DNA of 64,000 nt. It comes from Campanula takesimana (Eukaryota; Streptophyta; Magnoliopsida; Asterales; Campanulaceae). The translations under genes were made by a program, and so were the position numbers. The stretch covers positions 62,001-126,000 of the forward strand of contig JAOWBW010001823.1 of the NCBI GenBank assembly GCA_026119855.1, in the 5' to 3' direction. The notes under the pieces are model-generated. The model was given only the letters and a program-made list of their open reading frames with translations. It was not told the DNA's origin and ran no database searches. Below are positions 21,795 to 33,906 of the stretch, piece after piece (position 1 is the first letter of the stretch; each line of letters opens with the position of its first letter).

Positions 21795-22543
21795 TGTGGC
21801 GGATTTACTTACGGTCGAGCGTGGGCGATGGCCCACACTGAAAAATTGAAAACAAATTTTTACTAAGTTTTAATTTGTATTTTACGAGATATATAATCTT
21901 GTGAAAATGTTAAATATTGTAGATTCTAGTGTAGTGGTAAAGGCATTTGATGACATTCACTATGGTCAAGGTTCGAACCCTGTGTACATTATTTTTGTTT
22001 GTTTTTGTATTACTCGTTTCTTCTATAGTTCTATCCTTTCTATTTTTTCCTTAGTTCTTTTCCTTCTAACTATTTATCTATTAATTCACAACTTTAATAA
22101 ATTACTACTCATAATTATTTTTCCATCATATCTAATCTTTTCTTGTACTTTTTTCATTATCAATATGATCTGACTATTTTAATTACAACTTTTCTTAATA
22201 CTAACTATTTATTCATAAGCACAAATTGTTTCTTTTTGTTATATGAAATTCACATAAATATAATTTTATGCGCAATACATTACTATTTATTCATTAATTC
22301 AAACTTTTCTTAGTAATATCTATTTAGTCATTAATTAGCACAAATTGTTTCTTTTTATTGTATGAAATTCACATAAATATATTTTAAGCATATTAGATTT
22401 CTAAAGATTATACTTTAGTATTCACATTTTGTGGTAGCTTTCCTTTATATATACACTGAATGTATCACTGCAAATATGATAAATAATATCTCAATGCGAA
22501 ACAATTTTGGCCCACACTGAAAGAAATTTCTGGATCCGCCACA
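21795..22543. mobile_element. 749-bp hAT-like insertion, 3' flank of unit 1
   Basis: Ends TGTGGCGGAT and ATCCGCCACA, with second-order complementarity (GGCCCACACTGAAA at both ends). GCTTGTG flanks both sides, so the ends overlap the duplication and the exact border is uncertain by a few bases. Unit 3 has the uninterrupted site (ATATTGCGTGCATTATAAAATC at about 63768). A tRNA-like segment lies inside. No transposase is seen. Confidence 0.7.
21920..21986 (+). ncRNA. tRNA-like (pol III promoter-like) segment inside the hAT-like insertion
   Basis: TAGTGTAGTGGTAAAGG resembles a tRNA A box and GGTTCGAACCC at 21970-21980 is a good B box, about 40 bp apart, close to tRNA spacing. No cloverleaf can be drawn convincingly, so this is a tRNA-derived or SINE-like remnant, not a tRNA gene. 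The duplicate is at about 40174-40240. Confidence 0.4.
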
Positions 22544-22955
22544 GCTTGTGTTATAAAATCATATTTTTCTTAAATTTTGTGAACTATTTTTAATGTGAAC
22601 TATTTTTTTTTTTTTTTTATTTACGGTTTGAGTATTTAGAAAGAAAAACAAATGCGAATCACAAAAAAGAAGATAATGGTTAGATTTTTTTTTATTTTTT
22701 ATGTTGTTTTACTAAACACACTTTCCTGCTTTGATTCCATTATGCGAATGCGAAAAAGGAGAAGGAAAGAGAAACGTAAACAGATGCCAAAGCTAAAATG
22801 CAATAGGAAAAACTAATTAAACTGCAATTTAACCGTGACACCTCTTGAGTTTATCACTGTGTTATTTAATTTGAAAGGTAGATGAAATATTTAACGTCAC
22901 AAGTTGGTGAATTTGCAGGGTGGACGTGGATATATTGAAATAGAACAATTTTATA

Positions 22956-23136
22956 GGTGCAATGCTGTGTACATAAAATAAGGTCACAAATTTTTGTTGA
23001 TAAAATGAGGACGCGTTATTTTATAGTTTGCATCGATAATAGACCCGCCACACCTAATTAAAAACACCAATAATATCATTACACTTAGGATTTTGTAAGC
23101 AAGATTTTGTGACTTTTTGTGCCTCTAATATTATTT
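22956..23136. mobile_element. Second hAT-like MITE of the same family, unit 1
   Basis: Ends GGTGCAATGCT and CTAATATTATTT, flanked by a perfect 8-bp duplication ATTTTATA (22948-22955 and 23137-23144). Related in its inner arms to the element at 21211. The duplicate in unit 2 is at about 41212-41393. Confidence 0.75.
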
Positions 23137-23490
23137 ATTTTATAGACGCAAAATTAAGGTGAAATCTTGCTTAAAAAATTGACGTTGTCATACAATGATT
23201 AAGATTTTTTTCTAAAATATGATTGCTTATCATTTTAAAAAATACTAGAGTTTCACCCGTGCGTTGCACAGACATATTTTCTTTAGTAAAAATTAATGAA
23301 AACTCAATTTGTACTTGGTCAAATAATGAGAAAATAATATTGATTCATGTTGAGTGAATAAAAAGTGTGTGTATATAAATTATACTCCTTTTGTCCATAA
23401 AATATTTGAATTATTTGCAAATGTTAATATTATTACCAAGTATATTTACAATAAAGAGCTAATTTGAATAAAACATTACGATAACATATA

Positions 23491-23774
23491 CTCCCTCCGT
23501 TTCATGTCACTTGAGACTTATTTCTTTTCCGTCCGTTCCATGTGACTTGAGACTACCAAAAATGGTAAAGAATCTTTACCATTCCTCCCACTCATTCTCT
23601 CTTACTTTACTTTTACACTTACAATACCAATCAACTTGTTATTCCTTCAACTCATTCTCTCTCCTATTTAATTTTTCATACTCACAAACACATCCTCCCA
23701 CTATTTCTCTCTCCTACTTTTCCTTAATTTGTGTGCCAAAATTTTTGGTCTCAAGTGACATGAAACGGAGGGAG
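23491..23774. mobile_element. Stowaway-type MITE, 3' flank of unit 1
   Basis: Ends CTCCCTCCGTTTCATGTCAC and GTGACATGAAACGGAGGGAG, TA flanks. The interior carries the same ACTCATTCTCTCT-type repeat as the MITE at 3051. Confidence 0.9.
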
Positions 23775-23836
23775 TATTATTTATGATGAATGTACTAATA
23801 TTCCTGAAATAAAGAGAAACACATACATTTGATCAC

Positions 23837-24232
23837 CGGAGTTGATCGTATTCTTAATAGTTTAGTTGATATCCGAAAACTTACTTATAAGTTCTGCATT
23901 GTTTAGATGCCAGAGTTGGTCGCTGGGGTTGGTGGTCGCCGGAGTTGATTGTGTTCTTAGTATTTTACTTGATAGCTGAGAATTTACTGATAAGTTCTCG
24001 ACTTTTAGGTGGTCGGAGTTGGTGGTCGCCTGAGTTAAACGTGCTCTTAGTAGTTTAGTTGACAGCTGAGAAAGTACTGATAAGATCTCGATTGTTTTTT
24101 CATCAGAGTTGATATGTTCTTAGTAGTTTAGTTGGCAGCTAAGAACTTACTGATAAGTTCTTAATTGTTCGGTCGCAGAAGTTTCTCACCAGAGTTGATC
24201 GTATTCTTAGTACTTTATAGTTGACAGCTGAG
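23837..24232. repeat. Minisatellite at the unit 1/2 junction
   Basis: About five degenerate copies of an 80-90 bp unit: CGGAGTTGATCGT, then TTCTTAGTAGTTTAGTTGA, CAGCTGAGAACTTACTGATA and AGTTCTCGATTGTT. The last copy is cut within GCTGAGAACT, exactly where the next tandem unit begins. Confidence 0.8.
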
Positions 24233-24278
24233 AACTAAATTGAGAGAAAAAGAAAATTATATCGATTTTGGTATGTAA

Positions 24279-25024
24279 TGTTGGGGAATTGGGGGGATCT
24301 CCGCATCCACTAGCCCATACTTGCAGTCATCAACATGGAGAAAATAATTCAACACATGAATAAAAATATGAAAAAACAAGAACACCATGATTTGTTAACC
24401 CGGTTCACCACCCCCCGTGGCTACATCCGGAGGCACCAAGCCGGATATCATTATAATATGTAAAGATTATTACAACATAGTACATGCAATCACCTAGATC
24501 TAGCATGGCTATTCTCCATGTATAATCTCTCATACATATTATCTCACCTCCCCCAAGAACACACAAATAATATGACTATGGCCGGGTTGTAGGATCACCC
24601 CCCATGGATTTCCTAGGCCCCCGGCCCCCTCCTACACACTATTTTGTGCTCCCTTGTGATATTCTAACTTTCTCCTACACAAAGTAAAATGCTAAATATT
24701 ATGGTGGTAGTCACAATATATTTATAGGGATACAAAACCTAATCCTGATCAAAACCTAATTTACACGGAGTCATTGAGACGGAATGAGTATAATTGTAAT
24801 TAGGGAATTAATATCCTTAAGGATACTTAAATCCTAAAGGAATTAATATTCCTTTTTACTCACTCCTCCTACTCCACGCCATACTCAAAATCCGTCCCCG
24901 ACTTCTGTCTAAGTGGGCGGTCTCCCACCCCCTCTACGGGCGGTCGCCCACTTGGTCAGTCTGGCCTACTCCTTTCTCCTCCATGGTTTTGATCATCTCC
25001 TTGGTTTTGGCTCCAATCCCAACA
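24279..25024 (-). repeat. Left LTR of the junction element (unit 2)
   Basis: 746 bp, TGTTGGGGAATTGGG...GCTCCAATCCCAACA. It has clearly more differences from its partner than the intron-6 copia LTRs do, so it is an older insertion. Confidence 0.9.
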
Positions 25025-26060
25025 ATCTCCCACCTGGAAACATAAACCACTATTGTGACACGCTCCTATCATACTCCCACCAGAGAATGATCCACCAAAT
25101 ATTTTTACACCACCATTGTAACACCAAGCTCCTCCTTGATGATGATAAGCCTCCACGCTCCTCCACCATGAGCCTCCACGTCCAAGTAATAAGGCGAGTT
25201 GAAACCAAGCGACACTTTAACCTCTCCGTGTTAGATACTTCTTGCCTCCCCAAATCAACTTCTACCTTGATTTATTTGCAAGACTAACTTCGCCTTCTCC
25301 CTCCTAGATCCACTCCCCTTGCAATGCTCCCCATGAAACTCGGACACACCTTGCTTCTTGCATTGTCTTCATGTGGTCTTTTCTCGCTCTCTGTTAGGTA
25401 CTCTTGACTCCCACCGCGTTGCAACTTTTGAGTCACTCTCCCTCCTAACATGCCGTTCATTGATGTCTCTCCGTTTTACACCAATAGGCCGGTCTTCGCG
25501 CCTCTTGCTTCCACCCGAAACGAATTTGATGTTGTAGGTAGAGTACAACATCCTCCTTACCCCCATTCGTCGTTTGTGAGAAGTCCTCCTCTTCCCAAGT
25601 GGTCTAACCGGCTTATACCACTCACCTTTGCATCGTCGGTTGCTTAAGCAAGTGCCTGATGCATTCCTCATTTCTTTCATATTTTTCTCAACCACCTTGA
25701 CTGCCCTAAGATCCCTTGAACACCTCCGATCCATGTTGATCCCTGTATCTCCAAATCCCACCTCGAATCTTTGGAGATCTCATAAGAAACAAACAAACTA
25801 TTCGGACTTTCTGATCTTTTGCACGATCGTTGACCTATTTGGCACGTGTATTGCTTCAACCATAAACCCTAGCAGCTCTCAGATTTACCCTGCATGTCTT
25901 CCACACAAAGAATCTGCACTGCATAAAATCTGCACATTCGCTGCACCAAGCCTGCACGTGCATTGCACGAATTCTGCACGTGCGCTGCACGAAAATCTGT
26001 TGTCTCTTTTCTTCACCTTGGATCTCTCCTAGATCTCAAACCAAAGCTCTTGATACCAGT

Positions 26061-26809
26061 TGTTGGGGAATTGGGGGGGGGGGATCTCCGAATCCACTAG
26101 CCCATACTATCAGTCATCAACATGGAGAAAATAATTCAACACATGAATAATAATATGAAAAAACAAGAACACCATGATTTGTTAACCAGGTTCACCACCC
26201 CCCTGTGGCTACATCCGGAGGCACCAAGCCGGATATCATTATAATATGTTAAGATTATTACAACATAGTACACGCACTCACCTAGATCTAGCATGACTAT
26301 TCTCCATGTATAATCTCTCATACATATTATCTCACCTCCCCAAGAACACAAAAATAATATGACTATAGCCGGGTTGTATGATCACCCCCATGGCTCTCCT
26401 AGTCCCCCGGCCCCCTCCTACACACTATTTTGTGCTCTCTTGTGATATCCTAACTTTCTCCTACACAAAGTAAAGTGCTAAATATTATGGTAGTAGTCAC
26501 AATATATTTATAGGGATACAAAACCTAATCTTGATCAAAACCTAATTTACCCGGAGTCCTTGAGACGGAAGGAGTATAATTGTAATTAGGGAATTAATAT
26601 CCTTAAGGATACTTAAATCCTAAAGGAATTAATATTCCTTTTTACTCACTCCTCCTACTCCACGACATACTCAAAATCCGTCCCCGACTTCTGTCTAAGT
26701 GGGCGGTTTCCCACCCCCTCTACGGGCGGTCGCCCACTTGGTCAGTCCGGCCTACTCCTTTCTCCTCCATGGTTTTGATCATCTCCTTGGTTTTGGCTCC
26801 AATCCCACA
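26061..26809 (-). repeat. Right LTR of the junction element (unit 2)
   Basis: 749 bp, starting TGTTGGGGAATTGGGGGG and ending AATCCCACA with one A fewer than the left LTR. Confidence 0.9.
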
Positions 26810-26814
26810 TGTAA

Positions 26815-27585
26815 TTTGGTCGTTTCTGAAAATAAATCACGTTGACCATCTAAACATCAAGATTCTCTTGCAAGAGCGATACGATGACAAAAGAAAATTG
26901 TAAAATCGTGTATACGTTTATAGTCACCAAACAATGAACTAACTCAATAATAGAAAGGTAGCATTATCACTTTCAACATATATGGGCATAATTTGACTAC
27001 TCTTTATATTATGCATTAAATACGATAATTTAACGTATAAGCATTTGATACACAATCACGGTTTTTATATATCAATGAAATTGAAGTAACAAATACATAA
27101 ACTGATAAACACAAATGTTATTTCTACTGGTGCCTATATTAGCTTGTTGTACAAACTATTTTGTGTAGTTACTACACATGAAAATATGCAACTCAATTAC
27201 ACGACTTTAATACATCAATGATCCTAAAAATTGTGATTTATAAACACAACTGTTACTTCTAATATGTTACATGTGCTTGGTTTGCATATTATGAGTCAAA
27301 TTGTGTACTTGTAACGAGTATTAACGGGTTGAATTCCATACTTATAAAATAATTATCTTGAGTTCGACTTTTATAAGGAATTAAGGGTTGTTACGATCTT
27401 AAATCTTGTAAAGGGGATGCAGGTGTAATAATTTTGAACCACTTAAGCCGGACCTCCCTACTTAAACCATTGATTTATCACGCGATCTGACAATGCTACT
27501 TTTATTACTAATCCCCTTCCTATCTATCTCTCTCTCAAATTAGAACTGTGTGTGAGAGAGAGTGAGTGCTCAAATTTCAATATTT
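26815..27585. other. Relic 5' flank, unit 2
   Basis: Corresponds to 4836-5599 of unit 1; an old promoter-like duplicate. No open gene. The unit-3 equivalent is 45070-45840. Confidence 0.6.
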
Positions 27586-27800
27586 ATGAGACGACGAATC
27601 TAGTAGATTGGATTCTACAGAATGACTAGACCCTCACGATTTTTTGGCACCTGGATCCTAGGTTCAATAGTGGTGCATGCTCCCTTTTCTGCATGCAATG
27701 GCATCGCCTCGAGTGACTCAGTTGTGACACCATCCAAATCGGTCCATCCAACTACCCCAACGTTCTTGTGAAGTTGCTTGTTAGATGATGTCATGAGCGA
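27586..27800 (+). pseudogene. Decayed duplicate of F-box exon 1 (unit 2)
   Basis: This is the unit-2 copy of the relic seen at 5600. It has the same early TAG stop and the same landmarks. Compared with unit 1, more CpGs have been lost (GAGTGACTCAG instead of GAGCGACTCAG). It lies about 1.4 kb upstream of the real exon 1 at 28998. Confidence 0.8.
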
Positions 27801-28997
27801 ACTGGTCATAGAAAAAAAAGTGAATATTTGATTATTTGTCGCCGTAGTCTAAATCAATGAAAGGCCCTTAAAGCTTGTCCCTGCTTATTTGGTATATTTT
27901 ATATCTCCATTTAAGTAAATGAATCATGTTACGATCCAAACATCAAGCTTCTCTTGCACAATTAATATGATGAAAAAAAATAAACTGTAGATTTTGTGTA
28001 CGTTCAGTCACTAAATAATGAACTTACTGAATACCAAATATATAACATTATTCATTTCAACAAACATGCGCATAATTTAACTACTCTTTGTATTATGCAT
28101 TTAATACGATAATTTTACGTATAAGCATTCAGTACATAAACATAATCTTGAAATATCAATGAAAAAAGGAGAAGCGAATTCATAAATTGATCAATGCAAA
28201 TGTTTCTTCTATAAGTAGCTATATTTGCTTGTTGCACAAATTATCGTATATTTGCATAGTAGTAACACATATAAATATTTAATACAATTCCATGACCTAA
28301 CCTAAAAGTAAGTTATGAAAGTTGTGAATTCATAAGCAAAAATGTTACTCTTACCATGTGTTTATTTGCTTGTTTTACAAACTATCGAGTCAAATTGCAT
28401 ACTTGTAACGAGTAGTAACGGGTCAAATTTCATATTTATAAATAATTATCTCGAATTCGACTATGACTGACTAACTGATTTACACATATAAAATTATTCA
28501 GTACCATATCCCTAAGCATGTTGAAATTTTTAATGATACAACCGTGTAAAACACTATTACAATTAAAAGGTATATTGCACTAAATAATTTCGTGGATATT
28601 CAACTATTACAAAGATTTAATTGCAAAGTAACTATCCCCAAAATCTGTTGAACAATACTTGGGGCAAAAAAAGGTCGCAAAATCTTGCTCACAAAATCTT
28701 ATGTGTAATGATTTTATTGGTGTTTTTAATTAGAGTGCGCCGGATTCACTATCGATGCAACCAATAAAATATCGTCGTCTCACTGTGCGAGCAAGATTTT
28801 GTGAGTTTGTTTTGTGAAGGGGTGCAAGTGTAATAATTTTCCCCAACCAATAAAATGCCGGACCACCTCCAACTTTAACCGCCGATTCACGCAATCCGAC
28901 AATGCTACTTCTACTCTTCCTTCCAGTACACACACACACTCTTTCTCTCTCTAGAACTGTGTGCGAGCGAGTGTGTGTGCTCAAAGATTTGATATCT
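27801..28997 (+). promoter_or_regulatory. Upstream region and leader of F-box copy 2
   Basis: Matches the copy-1 upstream region without its three Stowaway MITEs. It instead carries a hAT-like MITE at 28650-28816. The core has CCAACCAATAAAATG near 28849, a possible CCAAT or TATA-like element. The unit-3 equivalent is 46056-47251, almost identical. Confidence 0.45.
28650..28816. mobile_element. hAT-like MITE (truncated) in promoter of copy 2
   Basis: Left end GAACAATACTTGGGGCAAAA and inner arms GCAAAATCTTGCTCACAAAA / GCGAGCAAGATTTTGTGAG, the same family as 21211 in reverse orientation. The right end stops at TTTTGTG, short of the full inverted repeat. It ends 181 bp before the ATG and is absent from copy 1. 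Confidence 0.7.
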
Positions 28998-31256
28998 ATG
29001 AGACGTCGACGGCGTGACCGAGTAAATTTGAGTCTACCGGACGAGCTAATCATCGAGATTTTCCGGCACCTCGATAATTCCAAGTCCAGCCGCGATGCAT
29101 GCGCCCTCGTCTGCAAGCGGTGGCACCGCCTCGAGCGGCTCAGCCGCGAAACCATCCGAATCGGCGCATCCGACTACCCAGACACGCTTGTGAAGCTGCT
29201 CGCTGGACTTTTCGTCAATGTCAGGGACGTCTATATCAATGAGCGTATGTCCAAGGACATCCCCTCTGAATCTGAATTGGTAAAATTCTGTGTCTGCATG
29301 TCCCTTTATATCACTGAATCTAACTCCAATTTAGTTAGATAGAATTTATTTGCTGTTTCATTTCCAAAAACTGTGATTGAATTTGAAATTGAAACACTAA
29401 TCAGATCAATCAGTATGGTGCTTTTTCATCAACTCAAAAACAACGAAAGAAAGACTTGAAATAAAATTCATTCTGATTTGTTATTTGAATTTGCGGGTTT
29501 TAACTTGGTAGGTGTTTAATTCTCCATTTTATAGAGTACATTTGCTTCTATTATAGTAAATAACAGAAGGTGGTGGTTGTTTTCATCCTTTAGAAAGTGT
29601 ACTAAGAGTATGTTTAAATTCCACGGGAAAGCCTCTAGTCATTCAATCCGGTTTTCTCTTATCCATAATCCGGCTTTCTCTCATCAATCCGATTTTCTCT
29701 CATCAATAGTATCTACAATGCAGTAAATTAGTTATTCATGCTTATAATAGTAAGTAATCAAGAAAGGGAACTGAAGAAGTAAATAAATTCGAGTCCAGAA
29801 GGATTCTGAAATCCTAGATTTAATGGAACGAGGATCGGTGTTATATCAAACACTTGATGAGTGAGCGGCACACTGTCTCCTTTAGGATGGGGTGTTTTAA
29901 TACTTGGATATGGTATCGTAGTGCAAATACTGTTATTTAATTGTGATTTTGTAGGCTAATTGCTTCAATTATGAATATAGCACACTCATTTTCAAATCTG
30001 TGGTTGATCAATCTGATAAGCTTTTAGGCTCAGGTTTGAAATATTTTCCTTTTTTTGTTGCTATCCGTAATATTTTCTTACCGTTATGCAGGGAAGAAGA
30101 CGTAGTGCTTATAATCAATCCTGGATGCAGCTTCGCAACATGGCAGATAAAAATGAGACGGATTGTCTATCAGATGCCGGTTTGGCCGCGGTTGTGGATG
30201 GATTTCCTAAGCTTGAGAAACTGAGCCTATTATGGTGCTATAATGTAACAAATAAAGGTCTAGAATATGTCGCCGAAAGATGTAGATCCTTAAAATCGTT
30301 AGAATTACAGGTGCAGTTCTGATTTCAAACTTGTTATTTTGTTGCTGATTACATACAAATGGAAAATATCTTTGCCTCTTTTAAGCGGATTCCCGGTATG
30401 GACAATAAAAATCTTACCTAAGGAAAACTCTGTCTACTGACCTTTCAAAAGGAAATACCAGTAAACAGCCTTTTGTGTCAAAAAATCTCAATCTAATTTT
30501 GGCTCCTTAACACCAGGTAAAGTATTATGGTTGATCTTGATTTTTTTAAAATCTTCCTTTTGTTGGTTTGTTTTTGTTTTTCACATTGATATGAAACATA
30601 TTTCTACAGGTTGTTCTCTATTGCCATATACATATACTTTCTCTTTCCATACCGGATTGACACGCTCATACGTGTTATTAGGACTTTGATGACAGAACTG
30701 AGATCAGGGGAATACAATACATTTATATAGTCACCGAACATGTTGAAATTTGAGTAGTTGTAAAGAAAATAATCTGATCTCTGACTAAAATTTGATTATT
30801 CACTCTTTCTTAAAGGGTTGGTCTGACGACTTTGGTCTGGATGCATTTTGCGGGTGCTGTGTGCAACTTGAAGTCCTGAATTTGCGGTTTTGTGATGGTT
30901 TGGATGACACTGTATTGCTCGACATAGCCCTCGGCTGTGGTACAACTCTGAAATCATTGAGTGTTGCCGCCTGTGTCAATATAACTGATTTAGCATTAGA
31001 ATATGTGGGATCTTATTGCAAATCTCTTGAGAGTTTGACATTATACTCGGAATCCATCCATGATAAAGGTGTGCTTGATGTGGTCAAAGGATGTCCTTTA
31101 TTGAAGGCTCTAGATCTGAAATGCGTTAAAGTCACTGATCAGGCGTTGGCTGCTGTTGCCAATTTTTGTTTGTCGTTGGAGCTGTTGGCTCTGCGCAGTT
31201 TACAGAGATTTACTGACCAGTGGGTATTCTTTCCTTGACCTTTTCCTTTCTGATTG

Positions 31257-31259
<3 letters not shown>

Positions 31260-31301
<42 letters not shown>
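31260..31301. repeat. (CT)n microsatellite, intron 3 copy 2
   Basis: Expanded to about 42 bp compared with copy 1. Confidence 0.9.
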
Positions 31302-31303
<2 letters not shown>

Positions 31304-31388
31304 TGAATGGTATAAATGAATTCATCTATGTTGCTTATTTTATTAAATAACAATGAGGGTGGAGTGGGGGATTAGGACCACTAGGTTT

Positions 31389-31424
<36 letters not shown>

Positions 31425-33019
31425 GGAGGAAAGCGATGGAATTGGGGGTGTTTAGAAGGGGCATGGATATTATTGGGAAAGGGGATGGAAATGAGAAATA
31501 GTTAAATTAAAGGGGTTGAAAAAGTAAATTTAAAAGATGCTCGTTACATTTTTGGTCTATTTTGTATGCCTTCCTCAAGTGTCATCCATTTTTTATTTGG
31601 AATTAAACAAATTGTGAACATGGTGTACTAAATTGCAAAAATGAAACTTTAGGTCCTACATTAAAACTTCATGTGAACTTAGTGGCGGTAAAGTGTGATT
31701 TCCCCGATTTTGGATATTAATGGGTTTCAGTAAGCAAGAAAGTGTTTAAGCTTGAATAAAAGTTCAATGCATCAATATTAGCCTATGCACTATGTTTTTA
31801 GCATGTCAGGCCCTTCTGGTATAGCGTCTACATTTCGTATTTCAATTTAAATATATTAGATGAGGACATAAAATTTAGGATTTTTGGAAAAAGAAATCAG
31901 CAAACGGAAAACAGTTGAAGAATTACGGAAGTCAAGGTTTCTTATTTTGAATTGGAAGATTGTGTCTCAGTATATCAAGAATGGAGAAGGAAGGTGACTA
32001 TTTTCTGTATTTTAATTTGAAATATTTTTGGACATACAGGAGTCTTTCTGCAATTGGAAAGGGGTGTAAGCGGTTGAAGAGCCTTACGCTTAGTGATTGC
32101 TATCACCTCACTGACAAGGGCCTGGAAGCAGTTGCAGTTGGTTGCCCGAGCTTGCACATCTTGAAGTTAATAGGTGCCATAATATTGGAGCTTATGGACT
32201 CAAGTGTATTGGAAAATCTTGCACGTACGGTTTGTTGTTATTGGTTCATGTTTGTAGTTATTATTTTTCCATACCTTGTTCTTTCTTTCTTAACATTTTA
32301 CAAATATGTGTAGCTTTCTTATTCACTACTGGTTTGAATTTTGACTGCATAAGTAACTATGCTGTGTGTGTGGAGAATCTGAATATATGACCTCCCTTTC
32401 ATCTTTTATTGGATTCAAAGGAACCCGAAAAATTAGTGCGCAAAAGGTTTGACAGGTTCTTCTTGGAATCCTTATATTTGATTGAAATTAAACGGAACAA
32501 ATCTGGAGGTCTAGTAAAACTGAAGTATCCGATTGGTTATCAGAATATGTGCATGTGAGCTTGTGAAAATAAATACTGAGATTTTGTAATTGTCGTCTAT
32601 TTACTCCTCTTACATATTTGGGGGCAGAAACAACAATTGCAACATGCGTATAAGGCCACCATTTTCCTTATTGAGGAGTATTGGGGTTTAGGATTTTGCT
32701 TAAAATCTTGCCTGTCTTCGGGGCTGTTTCGGGCTTGAATAAGCCATAAATCGAAAACATTTTCCTAGGTGGTTATGGGGTTCATATGAAAAACATGGAG
32801 CTATTTAATGAAACTTTTACTAATACCTGCCATACACTTTTTATTACCCTGTAAGTGATTTAACTTGTACCCGTTGTCCACTTCAATTTATCCTTTTAGT
32901 GAGGGCTCATAATGATGAACATGAATAAATCATAGTTTTAGATAAAGCATAAATTATTAACCATACACAATAAAAGGCGGAAGGAGGTCTCGGGAATAGA
33001 AATCTAAGTTTAAGGAATA

Positions 33020-33273
33020 CCCTCTGTCCCGGAAAGTTTGTCTCATTTTGACTTTTTATAGCCAACATAAATAAAGTTTGACCAAACATTAGTGTCAATC
33101 TAATGATCACAATAAAATTTTAAAAATTGTTATTGATAAATCACTTAATGATTGTCAATTACAATATTTAGAATTTCACTAGAATGATTAAATAGACATC
33201 AATGTTTGGTCAAAGTTCATTTATGCTGACCATAAAAAGTCAAAATGAGACAAACTCTCAAGGACAGAGGGAG
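33020..33273. mobile_element. Stowaway-type MITE, intron 4 copy 2
   Basis: Orthologous insertion to the one at 11518, at the same intron position. Confidence 0.85.
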
Positions 33274-33652
33274 TATTACTCTTCTGTGCAAATAGCTTTA
33301 GTGCTTAACTTTGGAACCCCCATCCTTTTGGCACAGGGTGATGTGGTGTATGAAAACTATTCCTGGGTTAATTAGAAAAAGGAAACCGAATATAAAAGAT
33401 AATCATAAATTAGGAAGGAAAGTTGGTTACTTGATAATTTTCTGCTGACTCCTTTCTCAATTATCTGAATAATAGCTACCTAATAATTCTAGGATCCTTT
33501 TCCTAATAAATTTATGTTAATGGCAATCGGAAAACAATGTACTGGACTGCTGGCTAACAACCCACGTCATATATGACGTTCATTTATAACAACTACTACG
33601 CCAATGTAAAAACAAAAAATGTGTTTTGACCACAATGCTAGACGCCATTACA

Positions 33653-33906
33653 CAGTGGCGAAGCCACCTTAAGCCCAAAGGGGTCACTTGACCCGTTGAT
33701 TTTTTCGAAAATGTCATTTAGTAACTGCAAAATGTTGTGATGTACACTTATAATATTAAATTTGTCAATTTAGACCCCTTAACTTGTGGTAAAATTTGAA
33801 CTATGATATCTTTTGACCCCCTACGTGCTAAATTTCTATTTGATTAATATAATTTTTATTCCTTGAGTAATCTACCCCTTCGAAAATATTTATGCCTTCG
33901 CTACTG
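33653..33906. mobile_element. hAT-like MITE, intron 4 copy 2
   Basis: Same insertion as at 12158; the end here is the canonical CAGTGGCGAAGCC. It is shorter because the poly-T tract is missing. Confidence 0.55.

Larger units (their letters stand above)
4788..24232. repeat. Tandem unit 1 of the F-box/LRR array
   Basis: The unit begins where AACTAAATTGAGAG starts, the same motif that starts units 2 and 3. It contains the upstream region, a decayed exon-1 relic, gene copy 1 and the 3' flank ending in a minisatellite. Relative to units 2 and 3 it has three extra promoter MITEs and an intronic Ty1/copia element. It lacks the junction LTR element and the Pack-MULE, and its empty target sites are readable. 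Confidence 0.85.
24279..26809 (-). mobile_element. Non-autonomous LTR retrotransposon at the unit 1/2 junction
   Basis: 2531 bp with LTRs of about 746-749 bp, TG...CA ends and target duplication TGTAA (24274-24278, 26810-26814). The unoccupied equivalent is at about 4831 (TACGTAATTTGG). A purine tract AGGTGGGAGA lies inside the left LTR and a primer-binding site TGGTATCAAGAGC beside the right LTR, both on the minus strand. The 1-kb interior (25025-26060) has no gag or pol similarity I can see, so it depends on another copia-like element. Confidence 0.9.

Noticed and set aside
21920..21986. A functional tRNA gene
   Set aside because: A and B boxes are present but no acceptor stem or full cloverleaf can be formed.
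21901..22173. 90-codon hydrophobic ORF (also 40156-40428)
   Set aside because: AT-rich low-complexity DNA within the hAT-like insertion; translation is a run of Phe/Ile/Leu typical of chance ORFs.
23240..23275. ACTAGAGTTTCACCCGTGCG motif that resembles known plant repeat termini
   Set aside because: I could not find a matching second end, so I did not call an element.
24913..26032. Several ORFs of 60-156 codons inside the junction LTR element (also 43169-44355)
   Set aside because: They overlap on both strands, span LTR borders, show no gag or pol motif, and change between the two copies through single indels.
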